Assembly (NCBI GenBank): GCA_040756745.1
Contig: JBFLYO010000011.1
Span: forward strand, 34,675 to 98,674
DNA length: 64,000 bases
From: JBFLYO01 sp040756745
Lineage (GTDB): Bacteria > Bacteroidota > Ignavibacteria > UBA10030 > UBA6906
Direction of reading: 5' to 3'
Position numbers and translations under genes: made by a program. Below the pieces are notes generated by a model. That model was not told where the DNA came from. It saw only the letters and a program-made list of their open reading frames with translations, and searched no databases. Of the stretch, positions 1 to 8,297 are shown in pieces (position 1 is the stretch's first letter; each line of letters begins with the position of its first letter).

Positions 1-2
1 AA

Positions 3-2132
3 AAAGGCCCGGAGCTGTATGAGGCACTCGGCGTGCTCCGTTCGCAGGAAACGGAGCGAGCGGGGCGTATCCTGGGTGCGGAAGTCCATTTCCTGAACTT
101 CTCCGATTTCGGCTATTCGAAGACGGCGTCGGAGGCGTTCAGGGTCTGGGGAGGACAAAGCGAAGCGCTGCGACGGCTCGTGTATGTCATCCGCCGGTAC
201 AAGCCGGATGTGCTGTTTACCAATCACAACGCGATCGACGGCCACGGCCATCACCAGGCGGTGGCCATCACGGCCATAGCAGCGTTCGATGCGGCTGCCG
301 ACTCAAACTACTCTCCGGAGCAGTTGCACGAGGCCGGCATTTCGCTCTGGCAGCCGAGGAAGCTGTTCTTCCGTTCGTTCGGGAGGTGGGAATCCGTGGC
401 GGATGTCTCCAATCCTGTCAACGACACCGATCATGTGAGCGGGTCGACGTATTTCGACATCGCCGTGCAGGCGCTTCAGATGCACAGGACCCAGGGAATG
501 GACCGCGCGAACTTCCGTGCGTTCACGCGCGGGAAGAGTCTGTATCGGCTCGTCCGGGAGAACAGCCAGTACGATCGCGACAGCTCCACCTTCTTCTCAG
601 GCATTAATCTCTTTCACGATCCATCCGTGGCATCGCTCGCGCCGCTCCGTGCTGCGCTGGATCGCTTGAAGCCGGGCACGGGGCCCGAGGACATGCTCCC
701 CGTGGCTTCCGCCGTGCAGCACGCATGCGATTCATTACGGTCCACGGGGACGCTCTCAGTCCTCGGTCGTCGAATGGTCGATCATTGGGAGGAAGAGCTG
801 GGCAGACTCGTCTCGGCTGCATGCGGGGTCCGGGCCGAATTCATTCCCCGGGATAGTGTGGCTGTCCCTCAGCAGCGAGTACCCTGCGAGCTGACCGTTC
901 GCGCCGGTCAGTGCATGCTCGGCGCGGTGCAATGGAGTTTCAAGCTTCCGCACGCCTGGGGCATCCAGGAATTGCCGCCCGAAGGCGCCTCGGCGAGGCC
1001 GTCGTCCGACCGGCGCATGGTGACGCTGACGGTGAGTGACGATCCTGAACTGACTCTGCCAAAGACCGTCACGAATTACCGGCCGATCAATCAGCACGAG
1101 AGGAGTGTCGCACGCGTTTCAATGACCCTCAACGGCCGGCCGTTTGCCGTCGACGTCCATCCTGCACTTGAAACTGCTCCGAGGCAGCTCATCGCCGTTT
1201 CTCCGCCGTCGGTCGGTTTGCTCCGGTCCCGCCTCCGCGAGGGAGTGGAGATCGAGTACACCATCAAGAATTTTCTTCCCCACAAGACCGCCGGAAGAAT
1301 AGGGGTGAGAGCGCCGGAGGCCTGGTCGGCGGAAAACGCCTCGTTCGTTATTGAGAAGGAAGACAGCGTGGCGCACGGGCGGCTGGCCATTCGACCTCCG
1401 GCAGGAGTCGTGCCGGGGACGTACGTCGTCCATGTACGGACGACACTGGCCTCAGCTCCCGTCACGATCAATGTCATCGATGCGCAGTTCGCTCCCGATG
1501 TCTCTTTGGGGATTGTGAAAAGCTACGATACCACCCTTGAAACGGCTGCAGCCACGCTGGGAGTGCGGTACGAGATGATCTCCGATGCTGATCTCGCGGA
1601 AGGAGACCTCTTACGCTTCAGCACGATCGTGGTCGATATTCGCGCTTATCTCGTGCGCGGGGCACTTCGCGCCCACAACGCTCGGCTGCTCGACTATGTG
1701 CGCCGGGGCGGGAACCTCGTCGTGATGTATCAGCGCGAGACGGAGTGGAAACCCGAGTTTGCGCCGTATCCGTTTCAGATCACCAGGCGACGGGTGTGCG
1801 TCGAGGATGTCCCCGTGACCATCCTTGCGCCGGGTCACCCGCTCCTGAGTAAGCCCAACACGATCGGGGAGAGCGACTGGTCAGGGTGGAAACAGGAGCG
1901 CGCTGTCTACATGCCCCGCGACGTTTCTGCGGAATATGAGAAGCTCATTGCGAGCGCCGATCCCGACGAGCCGCAACTGGATACGGGTTACCTTGCCGCT
2001 CACGTCGGGAAGGGGACGTATCTGTACACGTCGTACGTCTGGTATCGCCAGTTGAAGGAAGGTCACGCCGGCGCCTTCCGTTGCTTTGCAAACATGATCT
2101 CGTACCCGTCGTTCCGAGAAGCAAACCGATGA
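3..2132 (+). CDS. PIG-L family deacetylase, 5'-truncated
   Basis: This is the C-terminal part of a large PIG-L (LmbE-like) zinc-dependent N-deacetylase. The frame is open to the window edge and the usual N-terminal AHPDDE motif is missing, so the true start lies upstream; the GTG at 33 is internal, within the conserved LGVLRSQET stretch. A GHGHHQA motif around position 240 fits the second metal-binding and catalytic region of the family. The remaining ~500 residues look like beta-sandwich domains followed by a ThuA/glutaminase-like alpha/beta segment (LLDYVRRGGNLVVMY). Such long PIG-L proteins are usually secreted and act on N-acetylated sugars; the substrate here is unknown. The stop overlaps the start of the next gene (ATGA). 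Confidence 0.85.
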   Translation, partial: KGPELYEALGVLRSQETERAGRILGAEVHFLNFSDFGYSKTASEAFRVWGGQSEALRRLVYVIRRYKPDVLFTNHNAIDGHGHHQAVAITAIAAFDAAADSNYSPEQLHEAGISLWQPRKLFFRSFGRWESVADVSNPVNDTDHVSGSTYFDIAVQALQMHRTQGMDRANFRAFTRGKSLYRLVRENSQYDRDSSTFFSGINLFHDPSVASLAPLRAALDRLKPGTGPEDMLPVASAVQHACDSLRSTGTLSVLGRRMVDHWEEELGRLVSAACGVRAEFIPRDSVAVPQQRVPCELTVRAGQCMLGAVQWSFKLPHAWGIQELPPEGASARPSSDRRMVTLTVSDDPELTLPKTVTNYRPINQHERSVARVSMTLNGRPFAVDVHPALETAPRQLIAVSPPSVGLLRSRLREGVEIEYTIKNFLPHKTAGRIGVRAPEAWSAENASFVIEKEDSVAHGRLAIRPPAGVVPGTYVVHVRTTLASAPVTINVIDAQFAPDVSLGIVKSYDTTLETAAATLGVRYEMISDADLAEGDLLRFSTIVVDIRAYLVRGALRAHNARLLDYVRRGGNLVVMYQRETEWKPEFAPYPFQITRRRVCVEDVPVTILAPGHPLLSKPNTIGESDWSGWKQERAVYMPRDVSAEYEKLIASADPDEPQLDTGYLAAHVGKGTYLYTSYVWYRQLKEGHAGAFRCFANMISYPSFREANR

Positions 2133-3166
2133 GACCTCACGCGATCGCCTTGGTGGTTCTTCTGTTCCCCGGCTGCGGGGGACCGGGCAGGACCCCGGTC
2201 GTCGTGTATTCTCCGCATGGCAAAGAGATGCTCACGGCGTTCGAGCGGGCTTATGAAGAGACGTATCCTGCCGAGGATGTCCAGTGGCTTGACATGGGGT
2301 CACAGGACGCGCTGGACCGGATCCGGACGGAGCAGCAAAACCCGCAGGCAGACGTTTGGTGGGGGGCGCCGATGACAGCGTTCGCCCATGCGGAGCGCGA
2401 GGGCCTCTTGGAGCGCTATATCCCTTCGTGGGATTCCGTTGCGCCTGCGATGCACAAGAGCCGCCAGGGAAGGTGGTACGGCACGTTTATTACCCCGGAA
2501 GTCATCATGTACAACAGTGCCCGGGTCCCTGCCGGGGAGGCACCGAAGGATTGGGACGATCTCCTGTCGCCTGCATGGAGCGGGAAGATCATCATCCGTT
2601 CCCCACTGGCATCCGGCACCATGCGGATCATTTTCAGCGCGTTGATTGCCAGGCACCTCAAGGAAGGAGGAGGCGGTCTCGAGGCGGGCCTGTCCTGGCT
2701 GAAGAGGCTCGATGCCAATACGAAGTCCTACGCTTCCGACCCGACACAACTCTATTTGAAGATCGCCCGGGAGGAAGGGCTCGTGACCGTGTGGGACCTT
2801 CCGGACGTTATCATTCAGACGCACACGCATGGATACCCGTTCGGCTACATCGTGCCGGCGTCGGGCACGCCGCTGATCACTGATGCCATCGCCATCGTAC
2901 GCGGAGCGAAACATCCTGACGGCGCCCGCCGCTTCTACGAGTATGTCACTTCCCGCCAGAGCGTCCTCCGGCAGGCGCATGAATTCGCCCGCATCCCCGC
3001 GCGCACTGATATTCCGCCGGAGGAACTCCCTTCATGGATCGCTTCCCTCCGTCTCCGGCCGCTTCCCGTGGACTTCGACACACTCGCCGTTCACGAAAAG
3101 CAATGGATGGCCCTCTGGGATGAACGGGTCCGTGGCAGGGGCGGCGAACTGAACGCGGAGCGCTGA
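2129..3166 (+). CDS. ABC transporter substrate-binding lipoprotein (FbpA/PotD-like)
   Basis: Periplasmic solute-binding protein of family 1, 345 residues, most like the ferric/thiamine/phosphonate binders. I chose the ATG at 2129, which overlaps the upstream stop as ATGA, because it gives a short hydrophobic signal ending in LLFPGC, a plausible lipobox with Cys at residue 17. An upstream in-frame ATG at 2081 would bury this signal. After it comes VVVYSPHGKEM, the usual first strand of these binders, and further on the WDDLLSPAWSGKI motif typical of FbpA-like proteins. It should deliver its ligand to the ABC importer encoded by the next two genes. The ligand cannot be settled from sequence: iron is the first guess, thiamine or an organophosphonate are alternatives. 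Confidence 0.85.
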   Translation: MRPHAIALVVLLFPGCGGPGRTPVVVYSPHGKEMLTAFERAYEETYPAEDVQWLDMGSQDALDRIRTEQQNPQADVWWGAPMTAFAHAEREGLLERYIPSWDSVAPAMHKSRQGRWYGTFITPEVIMYNSARVPAGEAPKDWDDLLSPAWSGKIIIRSPLASGTMRIIFSALIARHLKEGGGGLEAGLSWLKRLDANTKSYASDPTQLYLKIAREEGLVTVWDLPDVIIQTHTHGYPFGYIVPASGTPLITDAIAIVRGAKHPDGARRFYEYVTSRQSVLRQAHEFARIPARTDIPPEELPSWIASLRLRPLPVDFDTLAVHEKQWMALWDERVRGRGGELNAER

Positions 3167-3170
3167 ACCG

Positions 3171-4223
3171 GTGTCGCACCTCGAACTCTCGGGCTTGAGC
3201 AAATCGTACGGCAACGCTGCGGTGGTGCGCGCGATCGATCTTGAGATTCGATCCGGCGAGTTCTTCGCCCTGCTGGGTCCGAGCGGCTGCGGGAAGACGA
3301 CGCTGCTCCGACTCATCGCGGGATTTGAGAGGCCCGATGCCGGGAAGATCTTCCTGGACGGCATTGACATCACCGGGCAGCGGCCGCAGGAGCGGGAGAT
3401 CGGCATGGTGTTTCAGAGTTACGCGCTGTTTCCCCATATGACAGTCTTCGAGAATGTGGCGTTCGGGCTCCGTGCACGCCGCGTTGCGCAGAACGAAATT
3501 GTTCAACGGGTGCACGAAGCTCTGTCGGGTGTTTCCCTGAGCGGGAAGGGGGGCCGGCCGGTGGCGGAATTGAGTGGCGGCGAGCAACAGCGCGTCGCGG
3601 TGGCCCGCTCGCTGGTTCTCCGGCCCCGACTGCTGCTGTTCGACGAGCCGTTGAGCAATCTCGACGCGGCGCTTCGCGTCGCGACACGGGAGGAGATCCG
3701 CACGCTGCAACGCGCCGCGGGGGTTACCGCTGTGTACGTCACTCACGATCAGGCGGAGGCAATGAGTCTTGCGGATCGGGTGGCGGTCATGCGCTCCGGG
3801 TCATTCGTGCAGGTGGGAACACCCGATGAGCTGTACGATCACCCCGCTGACCCGTTCGTTGCTGAGTTCCTGGGCGGGGCGAACCTGATCGCCGGCTCGG
3901 TCCGCGGGGGCGAGTTTACTGCCGGAACCATGATTCTCTCTCTTCCCCGCGGCTTCGGAGCGGGGGCCGACACTGAGGCGCTTCTCGCCGTGAAACCCGA
4001 AGCGATCCGGGTGACAGGACCGGCGGAGAACGAGAACGTCCGAGCAATCATCGCTGCCAGGGAATACTTGGGTTTCACAACGTCCCTGAGGCTCGATGTG
4101 GGTGGAAATCAATTGAAGGCGCTCGCGGTGAGCGCCCATCTTCCCGGCGGTTTGACGGTCGGGATGTCCGTCGGCATCTCATTCGACTGGAGCCGGTGTA
4201 CGCTGTTCCCGGATGCGCGATGA
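3171..4223 (+). CDS. ABC importer ATP-binding subunit (FbpC/PotA-like)
   Basis: Cytoplasmic ATPase of the importer, 350 residues. Visible motifs are Walker A GPSGCGKTT (about residue 38), Q-loop in MVFQSYALF, signature LSGGEQQRVAVA, Walker B LLLFDEPLSNLD and the switch histidine in YVTHDQAEA. The last ~110 residues are a TOBE domain, as in the CysA/FbpC/PotA group. The start is a GTG four bases after the binding-protein stop. The stop overlaps the permease ATG as ATGA, so the three transport genes should be translated together. Confidence 0.92.
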   Translation: MSHLELSGLSKSYGNAAVVRAIDLEIRSGEFFALLGPSGCGKTTLLRLIAGFERPDAGKIFLDGIDITGQRPQEREIGMVFQSYALFPHMTVFENVAFGLRARRVAQNEIVQRVHEALSGVSLSGKGGRPVAELSGGEQQRVAVARSLVLRPRLLLFDEPLSNLDAALRVATREEIRTLQRAAGVTAVYVTHDQAEAMSLADRVAVMRSGSFVQVGTPDELYDHPADPFVAEFLGGANLIAGSVRGGEFTAGTMILSLPRGFGAGADTEALLAVKPEAIRVTGPAENENVRAIIAAREYLGFTTSLRLDVGGNQLKALAVSAHLPGGLTVGMSVGISFDWSRCTLFPDAR

Positions 4224-5917
4224 CCCGATGGCGAGTCCCGCGGCTGGCCGTCGTGGGTGTTCTCGCGTTCTTCTTCTGCGCCTACATTGGCTATCCGCTG
4301 GCCGTCCTTGCGTTGCGCAGTCTCCACGGCCCGGGCGGCATCACGTTTGCGCTGTATTGGTCGCTGTTCGAGGGAGGAAACGCAGCGCAATGGGAGGCAA
4401 TGGCGAACTCCGTGGTCGTGTCGATTCTCTCCGTGTTGATTTCGGGGATCATCGGGACGGCCCTGGCGGTTGTGTTTACCCAGATCGACCTCCCCGGATC
4501 GCCATTCCTCTCAAAGCTTGCCGTCCTCCCGGTGGCCCTCCCACCGCTGGTCGGCGTTCTTGCGTTCCTGTTTGTATTCGGCGAGACGGGGATCATCCCC
4601 CGCGGCCTCCAACTGCTTCTGGGGATGGATCATGCGCCGATGGCGTTGGAAGGTTTGGGAGGGATCGTATCTGTGCATGTCTACTCGTTCCACGTGTACT
4701 TCTATCTGTTCGCCGCGGCCGCGCTGCGCAGCGTCGATGGAGCCCAGCTCGAAGCGGCAGCTGGCATGGGGGGCGGGCCGTGGCGGGTGTTCCGGTCTGT
4801 CATTCTCCCTGCATTGCGACCCGGTCTGCTCGCGGCGTCGGCCCTTACGTTCATGGCGAGCATGGCGTCGTTTACGGCGCCGCTGCTCTTTGCGGGCACC
4901 AAACGCTTCCTTGCCCTCCAGATCTTTCAGACGAAGCTCAACGGTGACCTCGACCTCGCCGCGGCCCAGTCGGTGGTGCTCACCGGCATCTCGCTCCTCT
5001 TTTTCATTCTGATGATGGTGTTCGTTCCCCCCGTCCCTGTGGGAGGCGGGACGAAGGGGGCGGTCCGACCAGGACGTCTCGTCCTGCCTGCCGGGCTCCG
5101 CATGGTTCTCCTCGCATTTGCCGTGCTGATGCTCGTCTTCGATCTTCTTCCGGTAGCGGTCATCAGTCTCCTCTCCTTTGCGCGCGAGGGGTCGTGGACC
5201 ACGCAATGGATCCCGGCGGCATACACATTCGAGAATTACCGCACGCTTCTGACTGATCCAGCAGCATTTGTACCGATCACCAACAGTGTTCTCCTTGCAG
5301 CACTGACGCTGGCAGGAACGCTGCTGTGTGGAGTCCCCGCCGCATATCTATCGACGCTGGGGAGGAACAATCGTGCGGGGGGCGCGATGCAGATCGTCCT
5401 CACGTTGCCGTACGCGTTGCCCGGGACGGTTGTGGGCATCGCGCTCATTCTGGCGTACAACATGCCCCTGTTCCTGACCGGCGGCAAGCCGCTCGTGGGG
5501 ACGTTCTGGATCCTGCCGCTTGCATACATCATCCGCGAATATCCTCTTGTCGTGCGATCGACCGCAGCGTCGCTGGAGCGACTGGATCACTCCGTGCTCG
5601 AGGCGGCCGATGGCCTCGGTGCCTCTCCGCTGAGAAAATTCTGGAGCGTTGCGCTGCCGGCGATTGTCCCGGGGATTGTCGCTGGCGGCGTGCTGGTGAC
5701 CATCGCTGCGCTCGGCGAGTTCGTCTCTTCGATTCTTCTGTACACCTATGCGAGCCGCCCGGTGTCGGTTGAGATCCTGGCACAGCTCCGTCTCTTCAAT
5801 GTCGGCGCCGCCGCGGCGTATTCCGTCGTCCTGATGGTACTGATCCTTCTTGTGTTGTTCCTGACACAATTCAATCGCAAATCGAGGATCGAGAATCAAG
5901 AATTTCAAATGAATTAG
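4220..5917 (+). CDS. ABC importer permease, two fused halves (FbpB/ThiP-like)
   Basis: Inner-membrane permease of 565 residues made of two BPD_transp_1 halves in tandem, each with about six membrane segments. Each half carries the EAA-loop that contacts the ATPase: LEAAAGMGGGPWRVF near residue 180 and LEAADGLGASPLRKF near 460. The duplicated architecture is that of FbpB and ThiP. I chose the ATG at 4220 (ATGA overlap with the ATPase stop) over an in-frame ATG at 4196 because the overlap repeats the pattern of the operon and the hydrophobic segment begins directly after it. The gene ends the operon; an imperfect inverted repeat with AT-rich arms (about 5883-5937) follows and may serve as a terminator. 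Confidence 0.9.
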   Translation: MTRWRVPRLAVVGVLAFFFCAYIGYPLAVLALRSLHGPGGITFALYWSLFEGGNAAQWEAMANSVVVSILSVLISGIIGTALAVVFTQIDLPGSPFLSKLAVLPVALPPLVGVLAFLFVFGETGIIPRGLQLLLGMDHAPMALEGLGGIVSVHVYSFHVYFYLFAAAALRSVDGAQLEAAAGMGGGPWRVFRSVILPALRPGLLAASALTFMASMASFTAPLLFAGTKRFLALQIFQTKLNGDLDLAAAQSVVLTGISLLFFILMMVFVPPVPVGGGTKGAVRPGRLVLPAGLRMVLLAFAVLMLVFDLLPVAVISLLSFAREGSWTTQWIPAAYTFENYRTLLTDPAAFVPITNSVLLAALTLAGTLLCGVPAAYLSTLGRNNRAGGAMQIVLTLPYALPGTVVGIALILAYNMPLFLTGGKPLVGTFWILPLAYIIREYPLVVRSTAASLERLDHSVLEAADGLGASPLRKFWSVALPAIVPGIVAGGVLVTIAALGEFVSSILLYTYASRPVSVEILAQLRLFNVGAAAAYSVVLMVLILLVLFLTQFNRKSRIENQEFQMN

Positions 5918-5962
5918 TCATCCTCGATTCTCAATCCACAAACTTCAATTCTTCTCCTCTCC

Positions 5963-5991
5963 TTGATTCCCTCGCCGCCTTTTCCTATCTT
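5963..5991 (+). promoter_or_regulatory. promoter of tRNA-Arg
   Basis: TTGATT (5963-5968), 17-base spacer, TATCTT (5986-5991), about 45 bases before the tRNA. It matches the other promoters in this window. Confidence 0.6.
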
Positions 5992-6036
5992 TGAGCCTGG
6001 CCTGGTGAATCCCCCCGCGGGATGCGAAGGTACTCT

Positions 6037-6110
<74 letters not shown>

Positions 6111-6161
6111 CAGCGTCATGAGATTCACTCGGAATCACAATGTGCAGAGACGAGAGCATCC

Positions 6162-6851
6162 ATGCTTCGACCCAAGAAAAAGCTGTCGAAACGTGAACTG
6201 AAGACCGACGCGCTGGTCACGACCTACGTAAAAGCGACGACATTCTACGAGCAGAACAAGCGCCCCATCAGCATCGGAGTCACTGCCCTTGCGGTGATCA
6301 TCCTTGCCACGGTCGTGTTCTTTAAGAACCGGGCCGACAACAATGAGAAGGCCGCCATTCAGCTCAGTGGGATCTTCCAGGCGTTCGATGCAGGCCAGTA
6401 CCGGACCGCGATCGACGGTGTTCCGGAAAAGAACATTCCGGGGCTGAAATCCATCGTGGAGAACTACGGGAATTCCGAGGCGGGCGAACTTGCCCGCTTC
6501 TACCTTGCGAACGCCGAGTTTAACACCGGCAACTACGCTGAGGCGCTTGCGCAGTTCCGGGCATGCAGCGTCTCCGACGAGATGCTCGAGGTCTCGCGAC
6601 TGGCGGGGATGGGCGCATGCTACGAAGCGATGGGCGATCACGCATCCGCTGCCGAATACTTCGAGAGCGCGGCCACGAGCTACAGCAAGGATGTCAGCGC
6701 GGCAGAGAACCTGAGTCACGCCGCTCGGAACTACGGCGAGGCGGGGGAAAAAGACAAGGCCATCGAGCTCTACAGGCGGATCAAGAAGAATTACCCGACG
6801 ACAACCTTCGCGCGGGAAGCCGACAGGTTTATCTCCCAGCTTTCGGTATAG
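6162..6851 (+). CDS. TPR-containing inner-membrane protein (YfgM-like)
   Basis: A 229-residue protein with a basic N-terminal cytoplasmic part, one membrane helix at about residues 38-56 (ISIGVTALAVIILATVVFF) and a periplasmic domain with tetratricopeptide-type helices, for example ARFYLANAEFNTGNYAEAL and a second repeat near residue 160. The organisation is that of the YfgM/TPR_21 family, which in E. coli works with the PpiD chaperone at the Sec translocon; whether that role holds here is unknown. It lies 51 bases after tRNA-Arg and may share its transcript. Confidence 0.75.
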   Translation: MLRPKKKLSKRELKTDALVTTYVKATTFYEQNKRPISIGVTALAVIILATVVFFKNRADNNEKAAIQLSGIFQAFDAGQYRTAIDGVPEKNIPGLKSIVENYGNSEAGELARFYLANAEFNTGNYAEALAQFRACSVSDEMLEVSRLAGMGACYEAMGDHASAAEYFESAATSYSKDVSAAENLSHAARNYGEAGEKDKAIELYRRIKKNYPTTTFAREADRFISQLSV

Positions 6852-6926
6852 CCCGCCACCTGCTCAGTTCTGGGGCAGCGGGGGAGGAGGAGTTCACGAC
6901 TACACCCATCTCGTTGACATGAGTGC

Positions 6927-8276
6927 ATGGGCTTCCTCCCTGACAAGCCGCTGACCCGCGACGTCGTGACGATTTCAGCGCCCGCCGTGGCAGGGCTGTC
7001 GTCGCAAATGGTGGTGTCGGTTGTCGACACTGCCATGGTCGGCCGACTTGAGAACACCACTGTCGTCCTCGCCGCCATGGGCCTGGGTCTCCTAGCCACG
7101 TGGGCCGTAACAAGCGTGTTCTCCAGCCTGGCCACCGGCACGCAGGTGCTCGTGTCCCGTCGGTACGGGGCCCGCGACTATGTGGGGTCAGGGGCAGTGT
7201 TGAACAATTCCCTGCTCCTGGCACTCGTGCTCGGTCTTACGTTCGGTATCCCTGGCTACGCGTTTTCCTACCATATCATCGACTTCTTTTCGAGCGACCC
7301 CGCGGTTGCGCTCGCCGGCACCGGGTACATGCAGTGGAGGTTCATCGGGCTTCTGTTCTTTCTCTTCGTCGTGGCCTACCGCGGATTCTTCAACGGGATC
7401 GGCCACACGAAAGTCTTCATGTACTCCGGGATCATCGTCAACGGCTCCAATATCATCCTGAACTACGTGTTCATCTTTGGTGCCCTGGGGATCCCGGCGA
7501 TGGGGCTCACCGGTGCGGGAACCGCCTCCGCTGTCAGCAACGTGATCGGCACCCTGTATTTTGTCGGCGCAACTTTTCAGCCCCGTTATCGAAGAAGATA
7601 CAGGTACTACACGCGCCTCAGGATCCTTCGGAATGTGCTGCGGCAGATACTGAGGATCTCGGCGCCGGTGTCGTTTCAGAATATTCTCATATTGCTTGGC
7701 TTTCTGGTCTTTGTGGCAATCACGGGGGTCATCGGCACGCGTGAACAGGCAGCAACGCAGGTGGTCATCACGGCGCTGTTCATGTCGTTCCTCCCCTGTT
7801 TTGGCTTCGGGCTCGGGGCCCAGACGCTGGTCGGTCAGAGCCTGGGGAACGGCAACCGGGAGTTTGCCCGCCGATACGGAATGGAGGCGGCGCGCCTCGC
7901 GACGTACTTCACCGTCGTCCTCGGGGCGATCTTCCTGCTCGTGCCCGACCTGGTGATCGTCCTGATCACGACCAACAGGGAGGTGGCGGAGGTTGCCCGC
8001 CCGATCCTTCGCATCGCCGGCGCGGCGCAGATCTTCTATGCCTCAGGCATCGTCCTTGCCCACGCGCTGCAGGCCGCCGGCGCGACGGTATACGTCATGA
8101 TGATCGAGGTGCTCACGCACTGGGTGATCTTCCTGCCGGTGTCGTACATTCTCGGCGTCCGGCTGGGCTGGGGTGTGGAGGGCGCATGGCTGGCACTGCC
8201 TCTGTACATTGTGTCGTATTCACTCCTGATCTATCGGAAATACCGGAGCGATTCGTGGCTGAGCATGACCCTCTGA
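6927..8276 (+). CDS. MATE family multidrug/sodium antiporter
   Basis: Inner-membrane exporter of 449 residues with about twelve hydrophobic segments arranged as two homologous six-helix halves, the MATE architecture. The N-terminus ISAPAVAGLSSQMVVSVVDTAM and the repeated element LGFGLGAQTLVGQSLG in the second half are typical. These proteins expel cationic drugs or metabolites in exchange for Na+ or H+; the substrate is not predictable. The ATG at 6927 has no clear Shine-Dalgarno directly upstream. The regulatory module starts 21 bases downstream, so read-through is possible. Confidence 0.9.
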   Translation: MGFLPDKPLTRDVVTISAPAVAGLSSQMVVSVVDTAMVGRLENTTVVLAAMGLGLLATWAVTSVFSSLATGTQVLVSRRYGARDYVGSGAVLNNSLLLALVLGLTFGIPGYAFSYHIIDFFSSDPAVALAGTGYMQWRFIGLLFFLFVVAYRGFFNGIGHTKVFMYSGIIVNGSNIILNYVFIFGALGIPAMGLTGAGTASAVSNVIGTLYFVGATFQPRYRRRYRYYTRLRILRNVLRQILRISAPVSFQNILILLGFLVFVAITGVIGTREQAATQVVITALFMSFLPCFGFGLGAQTLVGQSLGNGNREFARRYGMEAARLATYFTVVLGAIFLLVPDLVIVLITTNREVAEVARPILRIAGAAQIFYASGIVLAHALQAAGATVYVMMIEVLTHWVIFLPVSYILGVRLGWGVEGAWLALPLYIVSYSLLIYRKYRSDSWLSMTL

Positions 8277-8297
8277 CAGAGACTTGCTGACCCGGCC

